Assembly: GCA_958296015.1 (NCBI GenBank)
Contig: CATQIH010000034.1
Location: 124,001 to 188,000, forward strand
Reading direction: 5' to 3'
Origin: Cyclobacteriaceae bacterium
GTDB taxonomy: Bacteria; Bacteroidota; Bacteroidia; Cytophagales; Cyclobacteriaceae
DNA length: 64,000 nt
Of this stretch, positions 1 to 8,379 are shown in pieces (position 1 is the stretch's first letter; the number at the start of each line of letters is the position of its first letter). The position numbers and the translations under genes were made by a program. A model generated the notes under the pieces. That model was given only the letters and a program-made list of their open reading frames with translations, had not been told where the DNA came from and did not search any database.

Positions 1-481
1 AGCCGACTGGTGGAATGTAAATGGCAACTTCAACTTCTACCGTGCCATTACCAGGGGTGAAGCGGAAGGGCTGGTCTTGAACAGCGATACTTATACGATG
101 ATGAGCCGTGTGAACTCAAAGTGGAAAATTCCCAATGTTTTTGATGTGCAGTTGAATGCATTTTATATGGCTCCCGAAAAGAGACCACAAGGCAGTCGAA
201 AGGCGATGTATGCCTTTGATTTGGGTCTTAGCAAAACAATTATGCGTAAAAAGGGTACAGTGACGCTAAATGCGCAGGACTTGTTTAACACACGCAAATA
301 CCGCTTTGTGACAGAGGGAAAAGATTTTAGGCAAGAAGGCTCATTTCAGTGGAGAAAAGGCCCACAGGTTGTCCTTACATTCTCCTACCGGCTCAACCAG
401 AATACCAACAACCGCAGTCAGCGTGAGCAGCGTGATGGCAATAGCGGTGGCGGCGGAGATGAAGGCGGCGGAGATTTTTAA
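1..481 (+). CDS. C-terminal part of an outer-membrane beta-barrel (TonB-receptor-like) protein
   Basis: The frame is open from base 2, so only about the last 159 codons are present and the true start lies to the left. The residues alternate polar and aromatic/hydrophobic, as in outer-membrane strands (WWNVNGNFNFYR, VDLFNTRKYRF-like segments). The protein ends in a Gly/Asp-rich tail finishing in a lone Phe. That tail is a habit of the Bacteroidota 'outer membrane beta-barrel' family related to TonB receptors, and the final aromatic residue fits a barrel-assembly signal. Its substrate cannot be told from this part. A strong hairpin follows 23 bases after the stop. Confidence 0.8.
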   Translation, partial: ADWWNVNGNFNFYRAITRGEAEGLVLNSDTYTMMSRVNSKWKIPNVFDVQLNAFYMAPEKRPQGSRKAMYAFDLGLSKTIMRKKGTVTLNAQDLFNTRKYRFVTEGKDFRQEGSFQWRKGPQVVLTFSYRLNQNTNNRSQREQRDGNSGGGGDEGGGDF

Positions 482-504
482 GTTAAAAGATTGAAATAAT
501 CAGG

Positions 505-540
505 GCGGCCTTGTGGGGTTGATATCTTCCACAAGGCCGC
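505..540. terminator. Bidirectional hairpin terminator between convergent genes
   Basis: A perfect 12-bp GC-rich stem (505-516 with 529-540) has a 12-base loop and is followed on the plus strand by TTATTATTGT. It sits between the converging barrel gene and acetyltransferase gene, so it probably serves both. Confidence 0.7.
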
Positions 541-543
541 TTA

Positions 544-1110
544 TTATTGTTTCGGCAGTAGTTCACGTACTACCTTGCAGGGATTTCCGGCAGCAAATAC
601 ATCAGAGGGAATATCTCTGGTGACTACACTACCTGCTCCAATGATGGTACGATCGCCAATGGTGACACCCGGACAAATGATCGCACTACCTCCTACCCAT
701 ACATCTTCCCCAATAATAATAGGCTTAGCGAACTCAACGCCCGCGGCTCTTTCTTTGTAATCTACCGGATGAGTAGCCGTATAAATCTGCACGTTGGGGC
801 CAAATAAGGTGCGGCTGCCGATTCTGACATAGGTAACATCCAACACGATGCAATTGAAATTAAAGAACACCTTTTCGCCTATGATCATATTACTCCCATA
901 GTCACAGTAAAAGGGAGGCTGTAGCCACAAGCCTGCTCCGGCATTGGGAATCAGTTCTTGTAGGATACGTGCCCTTTCCTGCGTCTGATCTTCCCTGGTG
1001 TCATTCAGTGCTTTGATGAGCAATCGGGTACGCAATCTCTCATCAGAAAGCTGTTTGTCCAGTGGATCATACAGCTCCCCGTCCAGCATCTTTTCTTTCT
1101 CGGTTTTCAT
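544..1110 (-). CDS. Sugar O-acetyltransferase, maltose/galactoside acetyltransferase family
   Basis: This 188-residue protein has the Maa/NodL/LacA layout: a helical N-terminal domain that begins KMLDGELYDPLD (the Mac domain), then a left-handed parallel beta-helix of hexapeptide repeats (for example IIGEDVWVGGSAIICPGVTIG) and the closing segment AGNPCKVVREL. The family transfers acetyl from acetyl-CoA to a sugar hydroxyl in the cytoplasm. The catalytic His is likely in YTATHPVD. Full length for the family. The sugar acceptor is unknown. It is transcribed toward the barrel gene and separated from it by a shared terminator. Confidence 0.88.
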   Translation of the reverse strand: MKTEKEKMLDGELYDPLDKQLSDERLRTRLLIKALNDTREDQTQERARILQELIPNAGAGLWLQPPFYCDYGSNMIIGEKVFFNFNCIVLDVTYVRIGSRTLFGPNVQIYTATHPVDYKERAAGVEFAKPIIIGEDVWVGGSAIICPGVTIGDRTIIGAGSVVTRDIPSDVFAAGNPCKVVRELLPKQ

Positions 1111-1178
1111 AGCTGTTTCTGTGGGAATTAACTCCCAACGGGTTAAATGATTGGTATAAAAATACAGATAATCAGCTT

Positions 1179-2099
1179 TTATGCCATATTATCTAAGTAC
1201 TGAATACTTTTCTTGATATCAGCCATTGGGTTTGAAGACTGGTCCTGTTCTACAAAAGCGTAGGTTACTTTGGCCTCATCGGCTGCCTCGAGGATTGCAG
1301 CAAAATCAATGCTGCCGGAGCCTACCGGCTGGAAGCTATCTTCCGGAATAGACTCGTTATATACTTTGGAGGTTCCTTTTTTCTTGTCCTTCAGGTGAAC
1401 CATCTTGATTCTACCTGCATGTTGTTTGATAAAAGCTGCCGGGTCTACACCTGCCACACTCAACCAGAAGACATCCGTCTCAAAACCCAGCAGATCAGGG
1501 TCTGACTGCTGCATCAAAATCTGTATCGGAGAGGTGCCATCCATTGGCTGAAATTCAAAGGCATGGTGGTGGTAGCACAGCGATATACCGGCTTTCTTAC
1601 ATTGTTCACCTGCCTTGTTCAAGTTTTCCACCAGCTTTTTGTAGACATCCAGCCCACCCCGTTCCTGCGGAAAGATATAGGGATATACCACGTACTTGAG
1701 GTTATATTTGGTAGCAAGCTCAATAACGTGCGGAAAGTCTTTCTTTTCGGGCACCTTGGCCCCCATTGATTCGTACACTGCCCAGTCGCCAGTGAGGTAG
1801 GCGTTGGGAAAGTGGCTGCTATTTACGGCCAGCTTTAGGTCTTTCAGCGCAGGCTGTAGCTGCGCCATGTGGTTGATGTCTGCCAGCTCTACCTGTTTGT
1901 ACCCATCATCTTTCACCGCTTTTAGCGTACCCATCGGGTCCTTTACTATCGCATCCCGCAGTGTATACAATTGTATTCCGAGGTTGTTCAGCAATGCAGA
2001 TTTGCTGAGTGCCATTAAACTGGAGGCATTGCTGGATTTAAAGAGGCCCATGCCCGCAACAGCGGCGGTGCTACTAGCCATAAATTGTCTTCTGTTCAT
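1179..2099 (-). CDS. Tat-exported sugar phosphate isomerase/epimerase-like TIM-barrel protein
   Basis: The 306-residue protein opens with MNRRQFMASSTAAVAGMG, a twin-arginine-like export signal, so it probably acts in the periplasm. The rest is an AP-endonuclease-2-type TIM barrel: GIQLYTLRDAI near the start, YKQVELADI, LCYHHHAFEFQ, LLGFETDVFW and MVHLKDKKK supply the usual Glu, His and Asp metal ligands. Relatives isomerise or epimerise sugars, often next to oxidoreductases of the Gfo/Idh/MocA type in polyol or inositol use. One of those occurs in this window but 11 kb away. The substrate is unknown. Confidence 0.85.
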   Translation of the reverse strand: MNRRQFMASSTAAVAGMGLFKSSNASSLMALSKSALLNNLGIQLYTLRDAIVKDPMGTLKAVKDDGYKQVELADINHMAQLQPALKDLKLAVNSSHFPNAYLTGDWAVYESMGAKVPEKKDFPHVIELATKYNLKYVVYPYIFPQERGGLDVYKKLVENLNKAGEQCKKAGISLCYHHHAFEFQPMDGTSPIQILMQQSDPDLLGFETDVFWLSVAGVDPAAFIKQHAGRIKMVHLKDKKKGTSKVYNESIPEDSFQPVGSGSIDFAAILEAADEAKVTYAFVEQDQSSNPMADIKKSIQYLDNMA

Positions 2100-2142
2100 A
2101 ATACAATGTCAAGTTGTTTGAAAAAGTTACACATTCATTACA

Positions 2143-2385
2143 GATACCACCAAGGATGGTCTGGAAACTTACATATTCATTACAGATACCACCGGAAATG
2201 GTCTACAAAAACCATTTTTTTACACCATTCCTAGTAGAAATGGTCTGGAAAAATCACTTTTTGATACCACTTCACCCTTACTTGGCCTAGAAAAACTACT
2301 TTACAGAGCCAATTTATGCTTACACTGCCTGGAAAAACTGTTTTTCTGCACCATTCCTGGTGGAAATGGCTTAAACAAATCAGTG
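2143..2385. repeat. Degenerate tandem repeats, period about 41 bases
   Basis: A motif of the form GATACCACC/ACACCATTCC...AAATGGTCTGGAAAAA recurs, with unit starts near 2143, 2185, 2222, 2263, 2304 and 2348. Copies are diverged and partly self-complementary (ACCATTT with AAATGGT). No convincing gene overlaps; the 98-residue minus-strand frame here only translates the repeats. Confidence 0.6.
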
Positions 2386-2408
2386 GTATGTCGATAAGAC
2401 AGCTTGTT

Positions 2409-2492
2409 GGCTTCAGTTGCAAACTGAAGCCAGAGACTAGGTTGCCGAGGGCTTCAGTTACAAACTGAAGCCAGAAGTCGCAAACTGAAGCC
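2409..2492. repeat. Two 10-bp-stem hairpins and a half copy
   Basis: GGCTTCAGTT and AACTGAAGCC face each other around a 3-base loop at 2409-2431 and again at 2450-2472. A lone right arm follows at 2483-2492. The identical arms in successive copies indicate a repeated palindromic element rather than single-use terminators. Confidence 0.75.
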
Positions 2493-2562
2493 AGAGATTG
2501 AAGCCAGACAGAAATCCAGAGATGCACCTACTGCGCTACGCTACGTCATGACCACTGTGGTA

Positions 2563-2637
2563 GGGCTTGTGACCCGCCACAAATTGATTATGCAGCAGAG
2601 GTATTCCCAATTTATCTGCGGGTCACAAGGCCCGCAG
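2563..2637. repeat. Short palindromic element related to the one at 60.2 kb
   Basis: GGGCTTGTGACCCGC at 2563-2577 faces GCGGGTCACAAGGCCC at 2618-2633, and the right end also forms its own hairpin (CTGCGGG...CCCGCAG, 2616-2637). The same terminal sequences bound a longer element at 60200-60414, so this looks like a dispersed, MITE- or REP-like repeat. Confidence 0.6.
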
Positions 2638-2710
2638 AAGCGGTGCATTTGTATATATACTGTTAAGTGAAGGGACGAGCCAGTGGTACGGCTATGTTTC
2701 CTAAACCACC

Positions 2711-2899
2711 TTATTCATCGGATGGTGTGGCATCTCTTTCTGATGCATCATCGCGGTCGGGACCTTGCAGGTCTTTTTCAGCTTTGCTCATGCCTGCTTT
2801 ATCTGTATCAGATATCGCCTGCTTGTCTGAAAGCTTATGTTGCAGACCAGCATTGTTAGGCTGCTTATTCTGTTCGTCTTCTTTGATTTCTTCTGCCAT
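2711..2899 (-). CDS. Small acidic, hydrophilic protein of unknown function
   Basis: A 62-residue frame begins with ATG and encodes a protein rich in Glu, Asp, Lys and Gln with no hydrophobic segment (starts MAEEIKEDEQNKQ). The composition suggests a soluble, probably disordered protein. I do not recognise a family. It lies 86 bases downstream of glgB on the same strand and could be the last gene of that operon. An overlapping plus-strand frame of 87 residues is Cys/Ser-rich and looks like its shadow. Confidence 0.5.
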   Translation of the reverse strand: MAEEIKEDEQNKQPNNAGLQHKLSDKQAISDTDKAGMSKAEKDLQGPDRDDASERDATPSDE

Positions 2900-2984
2900 G
2901 ATAAAGTTGTGTGTAAGTGTAAAAAATTAGTTTAAAAACGTTACGCAGCGTTTTCTATAAGAACTACTGCTTTTGCCATATATG

Positions 2985-4952
2985 TTATTCGTTCTCGTAT
3001 TTTAGAAATACGGCACCCAGTGGAGGCAACGTCAGGTTGATAGACCGCTCACGGCCATGCATGGGTAGCGGCATGGCTTCCAGGTGCTCGGTATTTTTGA
3101 CATCACTGCCCCAGTACTGTGCTTCATCGGTATTGAATATCTCCTTGAGGTAGCCTTTTCTGGGTACGCCTACCCGGTAGTTGGGGCGCACAACAGGGGT
3201 AAAGTTGATCACCACATAGATGTCGTTTTGGTTCTGATGTCCTTTCCTGACAAAGCTGATAACACTATTCTGGTAATCGCTAAGGTCTATCCACTCAAAG
3301 CCATCCTGCTCAAAGGATTTTTCATACAATGCCGGCTCCGACTGGTATAACTCGTTAAGCTGCTTAACCATCCATTGCAGAGAACCATGCGGAGTATACT
3401 GCGTCAGGTGCCAGTCCAGACTACTGTCGTGTCGCCACTCCTGGGTCTGCGCAAATTCACCGCCCATAAAGAGGAGCTTGGCACCAGGGTGGGCATACAT
3501 GTAGGCATACATCACTCTCATATTGGCAAGTTTCTGCCATTCGTCACCAGGCATTTTATCTATCAGTGGGCCTTTGCCATGCACTACCTCATCGTGCGAC
3601 AGGGGCAGCATGAAGCTTTCCGTAAAAGCATACATGATACTAAAAGTAATAGTACCCTGATGATAGCGTCTGTGTACAGAGTCTTCCGACATGTACTGAA
3701 GCGTATCGTGCATCCAGCCCATCATCCATTTCATATCAAAGCCGAGGCCACCAATCTGTGTCGGGCGCGTCACCATCGGCCAGGCAGTAGATTCTTCTGC
3801 CACCGTTTTCACATCCGGAAAGTTTTCGTGCACCGCATCGTTAAACTCTCTCAGGAAATTAATAGACTCAATGTTTTCACGTCCGCCATACTCATTAGGA
3901 ATCCACTCCCCTTCTTTACGGGAATAGTCCAGATACAGCATAGAGGCTACAGCATCCACCCGCAGGCCATCTATATGGTACAGTTCGAGCCAGTACAGTG
4001 CATTGCTGATCAGGAAAGAGCGTACTTCGTTGCGGCCCAAATTAAAGATGTAGCTGTTCCAATCGGGGTGATAGCCCTGGCGCGGATCGGCATGCTCAAA
4101 CAGGTGCGTACCATCAAAATACGACAACCCATGTTGGTCTGACGGAAAGTGGGATGGCACCCAGTCCATGATCACGCCAATGCCCTCTTTGTGCAAGGCT
4201 TCTACCAGAAACATAAAGTCTTGAGGTGTACCGAAGCGGCTGGTGGGAGCGAAATAGCCGGTCACCTGGTATCCCCACGAACCATAGAATGGGTGCTCGG
4301 TGAGCGGCAGAAATTCTACGTGGGTATAGTCCATCCACTTCAGGTATTGCGGCAGGTCGGTGGCCATTTGGCGGTAGGTCAGAAACTGGTTGTCATCGCC
4401 CCGCTTCCAAGAACCCAGGTGCACTTCATATACTGCATAGGGTTGCGGCTCGTCGTGCCTGTCGTTTCTCCTGCTTAGCCACTCCTGGTCGCTCCACTCA
4501 TAATCAGTACCCCACACGATAGAGGCTGTCAGAGGCGGCACTTCCCAATGCCTGGCAAAGGGATCACCCTTTTCTACGCTATAGTTATTGAATTTGGAAT
4601 GAATATAGTATTTATACCGCGTACCCTGACCCACATCAGCAATGAAGCCCTCCCATATGCCAGAGCCATCGCCTCTGACGGTCAGAGGATCCTGGCCCTT
4701 ATCCCACCCGTTGGCATCGCTAACGACAGATACATAATCGGCGTTGGGTGCCCAAAGGGCGAAATAAGTACCGGACTGCCCATTGAATTCCATCAGGTGA
4801 GACCCCAGCTTTTCGTGTAATTTGTAATGCCTGCCCTCCCTGAACAAATGAATATCAAAGTCGGAAAGCAAAGTGGGTTGATCTGATTCGTTATGTGGCA
4901 TAGTGTCAGTATGTGCAGTTTGATATTGAATATTTGATTCTTCAGTGTTCAT
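2985..4952 (-). CDS. glgB: 1,4-alpha-glucan branching enzyme GlgB
   Basis: GlgB cuts alpha-1,4 glucan chains and rejoins them as alpha-1,6 branches. The protein has an N-terminal carbohydrate-binding module (YFALWAPNADYVSVVSD), a GH13 barrel and a C-terminal all-beta domain. Catalytic residues are visible: the nucleophile Asp in GLRVDAV near residue 330, the acid Glu in VAEEST near 386, and Asp in LPLSHDEVVHG near 454. I start it at the ATG at 4952, because the longer frame begins with TTG. Its first 11 bases overlap the end of the upstream treS-maltokinase gene, so the two are probably translationally coupled. In this setting it branches the maltosyl polymer made by GlgE. Confidence 0.95.
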   Translation of the reverse strand: MNTEESNIQYQTAHTDTMPHNESDQPTLLSDFDIHLFREGRHYKLHEKLGSHLMEFNGQSGTYFALWAPNADYVSVVSDANGWDKGQDPLTVRGDGSGIWEGFIADVGQGTRYKYYIHSKFNNYSVEKGDPFARHWEVPPLTASIVWGTDYEWSDQEWLSRRNDRHDEPQPYAVYEVHLGSWKRGDDNQFLTYRQMATDLPQYLKWMDYTHVEFLPLTEHPFYGSWGYQVTGYFAPTSRFGTPQDFMFLVEALHKEGIGVIMDWVPSHFPSDQHGLSYFDGTHLFEHADPRQGYHPDWNSYIFNLGRNEVRSFLISNALYWLELYHIDGLRVDAVASMLYLDYSRKEGEWIPNEYGGRENIESINFLREFNDAVHENFPDVKTVAEESTAWPMVTRPTQIGGLGFDMKWMMGWMHDTLQYMSEDSVHRRYHQGTITFSIMYAFTESFMLPLSHDEVVHGKGPLIDKMPGDEWQKLANMRVMYAYMYAHPGAKLLFMGGEFAQTQEWRHDSSLDWHLTQYTPHGSLQWMVKQLNELYQSEPALYEKSFEQDGFEWIDLSDYQNSVISFVRKGHQNQNDIYVVINFTPVVRPNYRVGVPRKGYLKEIFNTDEAQYWGSDVKNTEHLEAMPLPMHGRERSINLTLPPLGAVFLKYENE

Positions 4953-7900
4953 CTTCAAAATAATTCTTCATGACATATTTTATACCTTTCATAGGTATAA
5001 TGGCCCAATCGGGCCTATTGTTTAGTTCGTAGTTAAGCTCATATACCGCTTTCTCAAGTAAAAAAGTCTGTATCAGCACTTCAAAGTCGTTTTCTTCCGA
5101 AGGTATGAAGCTCTTGCCTTTGGTGGTGTTCAGGTAAGCCCTCAGATAGAAACCACTCATATAGTGATACCACTGTTCTGCCCATTCTTCCAGATACTTA
5201 CCGCCATGCGTGAAGGCATCCGTTTTGAACAAGCCGCTGTAGGCTGCATAGTGGAAAGAGCGAATCATACCTGCTACATCACGCAGTGGTGAACGTTTAA
5301 GCCTTCTTTCGCTAAATGTGCGGGCAGGTTCCCCTTCAAAATCCAGGATGATGAAGTCTTTTCCGGTAAACAGCACCTGTCCCAGATGGTAATCGCCATG
5401 CGTTCGTATCTTCATGGCATCAATCTTATGGGCATAAATATTTTTCATCACTGCCAGCACATCTTTACGAATGCTTTTGATGTATTCAGCATCTTCCACA
5501 AAGGCTTCGGGCAGTTTAGCAAAATTCTTATCCAGACTCTGATAGGTGGTTCTCACCAGCGTTTGCAGCGACGAGTACAGCGACCGCTGATAGTGCAGGG
5601 AGAAGTCTTCCGGCTCAAAGCCAGGGTGCTCCGGCTGAGAGGCCAGGGCTATGTGCATTTCGGCAGTCCGGATGCCCAGCAGGCTGGCACGTTCGGCGGG
5701 TGCACCGCTGATGAAGTCTTTCAACTGGTCGGGCATCTTATCAAAACCTACCGGGTTGCTCAGGTCGCCTTTCAGCGTTGGCAATGAAAGTTCATTTTCA
5801 GGAAGCAGCAGAATTCTTTCATAATACCTGGAAATAGCATCCAGCATGTAAGTCCAGGCATCGCCCTGGTTGGGCACCAGTTGCTGCATCATCCCCAGGA
5901 TGTAGGGAGACTTTGTGGCTTCTTCCAACTGCATATGTCCCATGTACTGAGGCACATTCGGAAATTTGGCTACCTCCGACAGGAAGCGCGTGATCTCCAG
6001 GTCGGGGTTGTCTACCTGGTCTAGCTTTCGGTAGATCTTATAGAAATAATCTTTCTCGTAGATCACAGAAGTGTTACTTTGCTCGGCACTGAGCACATGT
6101 GAGCTTATCTCTCCTTTTTCTTTAAGCGTTTTGTTTACCTCACGCTCTGAGAAGCCCACCAGATCGGTACCGTTCACTTTCAGCCTTTTCTTTTTGGCCA
6201 TCGCGGTGAACATATATTCTCTTACCTTATCAGAGAACATGGCATCAAATATCTTACCTTCCTGATCGCCCAGCGTGGCAGACATGATGATGCTCTGCGG
6301 GTACTGTCCGGCCAGTGTAGAGGCAAAGTCATCAGGGATAAACGAGATTGGCAACTGGTAATATTCATTCAGCCCTTCGTTGTAGCTTACCTCCAGGATC
6401 AGCAGCGAGGCGTTGGTACCTTTGATGGGCAAATGCACATGTTCTTTCACTGTGATGCTCTGAATTACCCTGGCTTTGCCACCAAACCATCGGGAGCGGT
6501 TCAGGTAAGCCGGCAGGGCTTTCTCCAGAGGAGCACGTTGCTTTGAACTGCCGACATCATCCCAACTGCTGAGCGACAATACCAGAGGCTTTTTGCCCGT
6601 CTTGATTTCTTCTTCTACTACTTTGGGTTTTTCCAGCAGAAACCACTGGTAGTTGTAAGGGCTCAGGGTAAACAGATAGCGCTGGCCTGTGATGATCGGA
6701 AAGCGGTTTTTGCTAAACAATTCTACCGGTACAGCATCCGCATAAGAAGAAAGATCAATTTCCGCAGCCTGCGAAAATCTGGATAGGTTGGCCATCACCA
6801 GTATCGTTTCATCTTCATACGTACGGGTGAAGGCGATGATCTTGGAGTTTTCTACACCCAAAAACTCAATATCGCCCCGGCTGAAAGCCTTATGATTTTT
6901 GCGCATGTTGATATGGTGCTTCATCCACCACAGCAGTGAGTTGGCATTTTGCGACTGCGTTTCTACGTTGACAGCCTCATAGCTGTATTCCGGATCAAGG
7001 ATCACGGGCAGGTACAGCTTCTGCGGATTGGCCTCAGAAAAGCCTGCATTACGGTCGGGACTCCACTGCATGGGCGTTCTCACACCATCGCGGTCGCCCA
7101 GGTAATAGTTATCACCCATCCCTATTTCGTCACCGTAGTAAAGTACCGGTGTGCCTGGCAGCGAAAACAGCAGGTGATTCATCAGTTCAATCTTCCGGCG
7201 GTCGTTATCGAGCAGCGGAGCCAGGCGGTGGCGGATTCCCAGGTTGATCTTGGCCAATGGGTCTTTGGCGTACACCTTGTACATGTAGTCGCGCTCTTCA
7301 TCGGTCACCATTTCCAGGGTTAGCTCATCGTGGTTGCGCAGGAACATGGCCCACTGGCAGGTTTCAGGTATCGCCGGCGTCTGATCAAGGATATCGGTGA
7401 TCGGGTAACGGTCTTCCATCCTCACCGACATAAACATGCGGGGCATGATAGGAAAGTGATAATTCATATGGCACTCGTCTCCATCTCCAAAGTAAGCGGC
7501 AGAATCTTCCGGCCACATGTTGGCTTCGGCCAGCAGCAATATATCAGGTTTCTTATTTTCTACCTGCTTTCTGAGTTTTTTCAGAAATGCATGTGTTTCG
7601 GGCAGGTTTTCGCAGTTGGTTCCATCGCGCTCAAACAAGTAGGGAACTGCATCCAGACGGAAGCCATCCACGCCCATATCTATCCAGTAATCGAGCACTT
7701 TGAACACTTCTTCCTGCACCGCGGGATTGTCAAAGTTGAGATCGGGCTGATGAGCATAGAACCTGTGCCAGAAATAGGCTTTGGCTACCGGATCCCATGT
7801 CCAGTTGGATGTCTCAAAATCCTGGAAGATGATCCGCACATCTTTGTATTTGTTGATGTCGTCATTCCACACATAGAAATCGCGTTCTACAGAACCCGGC

Positions 7901-8280
7901 GCGGCCCTACGTGCCCGCTGAAACCAGGGATGCTGGTCGGAGGTGTGGTTGAGTACCAGCTCGGTAATCACTTTCAGGCCACGTTTGTGTGCCTGTTTGA
8001 GAAACTTCTGAAGGTCTTTGAGCTTACCATAGCTCGGGTTGATCGTGTAGTAATCAGCAATATCATAGCCGTCGTCGCGCAGGGGAGAAGGATAAAAAGG
8101 AAGCAACCAGATGGCAGTTACGCCAATATCCTGTAGGTAGTCGAGTTTTTCGAGGAGGCCCTTAAAATCACCGATACCATCTCCATTGCCGTCTTTAAAG
8201 GCTTTGATATGTAGTTCGTAGATGATAGCATCTTTGTACCAGTGTAAATTGTCATCCAGCTTTATTGAGTCATCAGCCAT
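4942..8280 (-). CDS. treS: Trehalose synthase fused to maltokinase (TreS-Mak)
   Basis: A 1112-residue two-enzyme fusion. Residues about 1-550 are a GH13 trehalose synthase that interconverts trehalose and maltose, with Asp in DGFRLDAVPY near 208, Glu in LLAEANMWPED near 248 and Asp in FLRNHDE near 316. Residues about 580-1112 are a maltokinase that phosphorylates maltose at C1, with the aminoglycoside-phosphotransferase-like loop HGDYHLGQV near 963 followed by ILDFEGEP. The product, maltose-1-phosphate, is the donor used by GlgE, encoded 99 bases upstream. This fusion is a known arrangement in GlgE-pathway bacteria. Confidence 0.95.
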   Translation of the reverse strand: MADDSIKLDDNLHWYKDAIIYELHIKAFKDGNGDGIGDFKGLLEKLDYLQDIGVTAIWLLPFYPSPLRDDGYDIADYYTINPSYGKLKDLQKFLKQAHKRGLKVITELVLNHTSDQHPWFQRARRAAPGSVERDFYVWNDDINKYKDVRIIFQDFETSNWTWDPVAKAYFWHRFYAHQPDLNFDNPAVQEEVFKVLDYWIDMGVDGFRLDAVPYLFERDGTNCENLPETHAFLKKLRKQVENKKPDILLLAEANMWPEDSAAYFGDGDECHMNYHFPIMPRMFMSVRMEDRYPITDILDQTPAIPETCQWAMFLRNHDELTLEMVTDEERDYMYKVYAKDPLAKINLGIRHRLAPLLDNDRRKIELMNHLLFSLPGTPVLYYGDEIGMGDNYYLGDRDGVRTPMQWSPDRNAGFSEANPQKLYLPVILDPEYSYEAVNVETQSQNANSLLWWMKHHINMRKNHKAFSRGDIEFLGVENSKIIAFTRTYEDETILVMANLSRFSQAAEIDLSSYADAVPVELFSKNRFPIITGQRYLFTLSPYNYQWFLLEKPKVVEEEIKTGKKPLVLSLSSWDDVGSSKQRAPLEKALPAYLNRSRWFGGKARVIQSITVKEHVHLPIKGTNASLLILEVSYNEGLNEYYQLPISFIPDDFASTLAGQYPQSIIMSATLGDQEGKIFDAMFSDKVREYMFTAMAKKKRLKVNGTDLVGFSEREVNKTLKEKGEISSHVLSAEQSNTSVIYEKDYFYKIYRKLDQVDNPDLEITRFLSEVAKFPNVPQYMGHMQLEEATKSPYILGMMQQLVPNQGDAWTYMLDAISRYYERILLLPENELSLPTLKGDLSNPVGFDKMPDQLKDFISGAPAERASLLGIRTAEMHIALASQPEHPGFEPEDFSLHYQRSLYSSLQTLVRTTYQSLDKNFAKLPEAFVEDAEYIKSIRKDVLAVMKNIYAHKIDAMKIRTHGDYHLGQVLFTGKDFIILDFEGEPARTFSERRLKRSPLRDVAGMIRSFHYAAYSGLFKTDAFTHGGKYLEEWAEQWYHYMSGFYLRAYLNTTKGKSFIPSEENDFEVLIQTFLLEKAVYELNYELNNRPDWAIIPMKGIKYVMKNYFEDEH

Positions 8281-8329
8281 AGTTTAGCGTAAGAAGTGTT
8301 ATGGTATTAAAATTTGTTTTTATAATATA

Positions 8330-8351
8330 GAGACGCGTTTCAACGCGTCTC
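8330..8351. repeat. Palindrome GAGACGCGTT-TC-AACGCGTCTC
   Basis: A perfect 10-bp inverted repeat with a 2-base loop lies in the 99-base gap between glgE and treS-mak. No run of T follows on either strand, so it is more likely a dispersed palindromic repeat or RNA-processing hairpin than a terminator. Confidence 0.6.
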
Positions 8352-8379
8352 CACAAGTTACAATGCATCTTTACGTCAT

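Noticed and set aside
2143-2492. Possible CRISPR array
   Set aside because: Repeat copies differ from each other, there are no unique spacers of constant length, and no cas genes are in the window.
2231-2527. 98-residue minus-strand frame
   Set aside because: It only translates the degenerate tandem repeats and hairpins of the non-coding stretch.
7330-8136. 268-residue plus-strand frame opposite treS-mak
   Set aside because: It is antisense to a well-supported enzyme whose motifs fill the same bases, and its composition is that of a GC-biased shadow frame.
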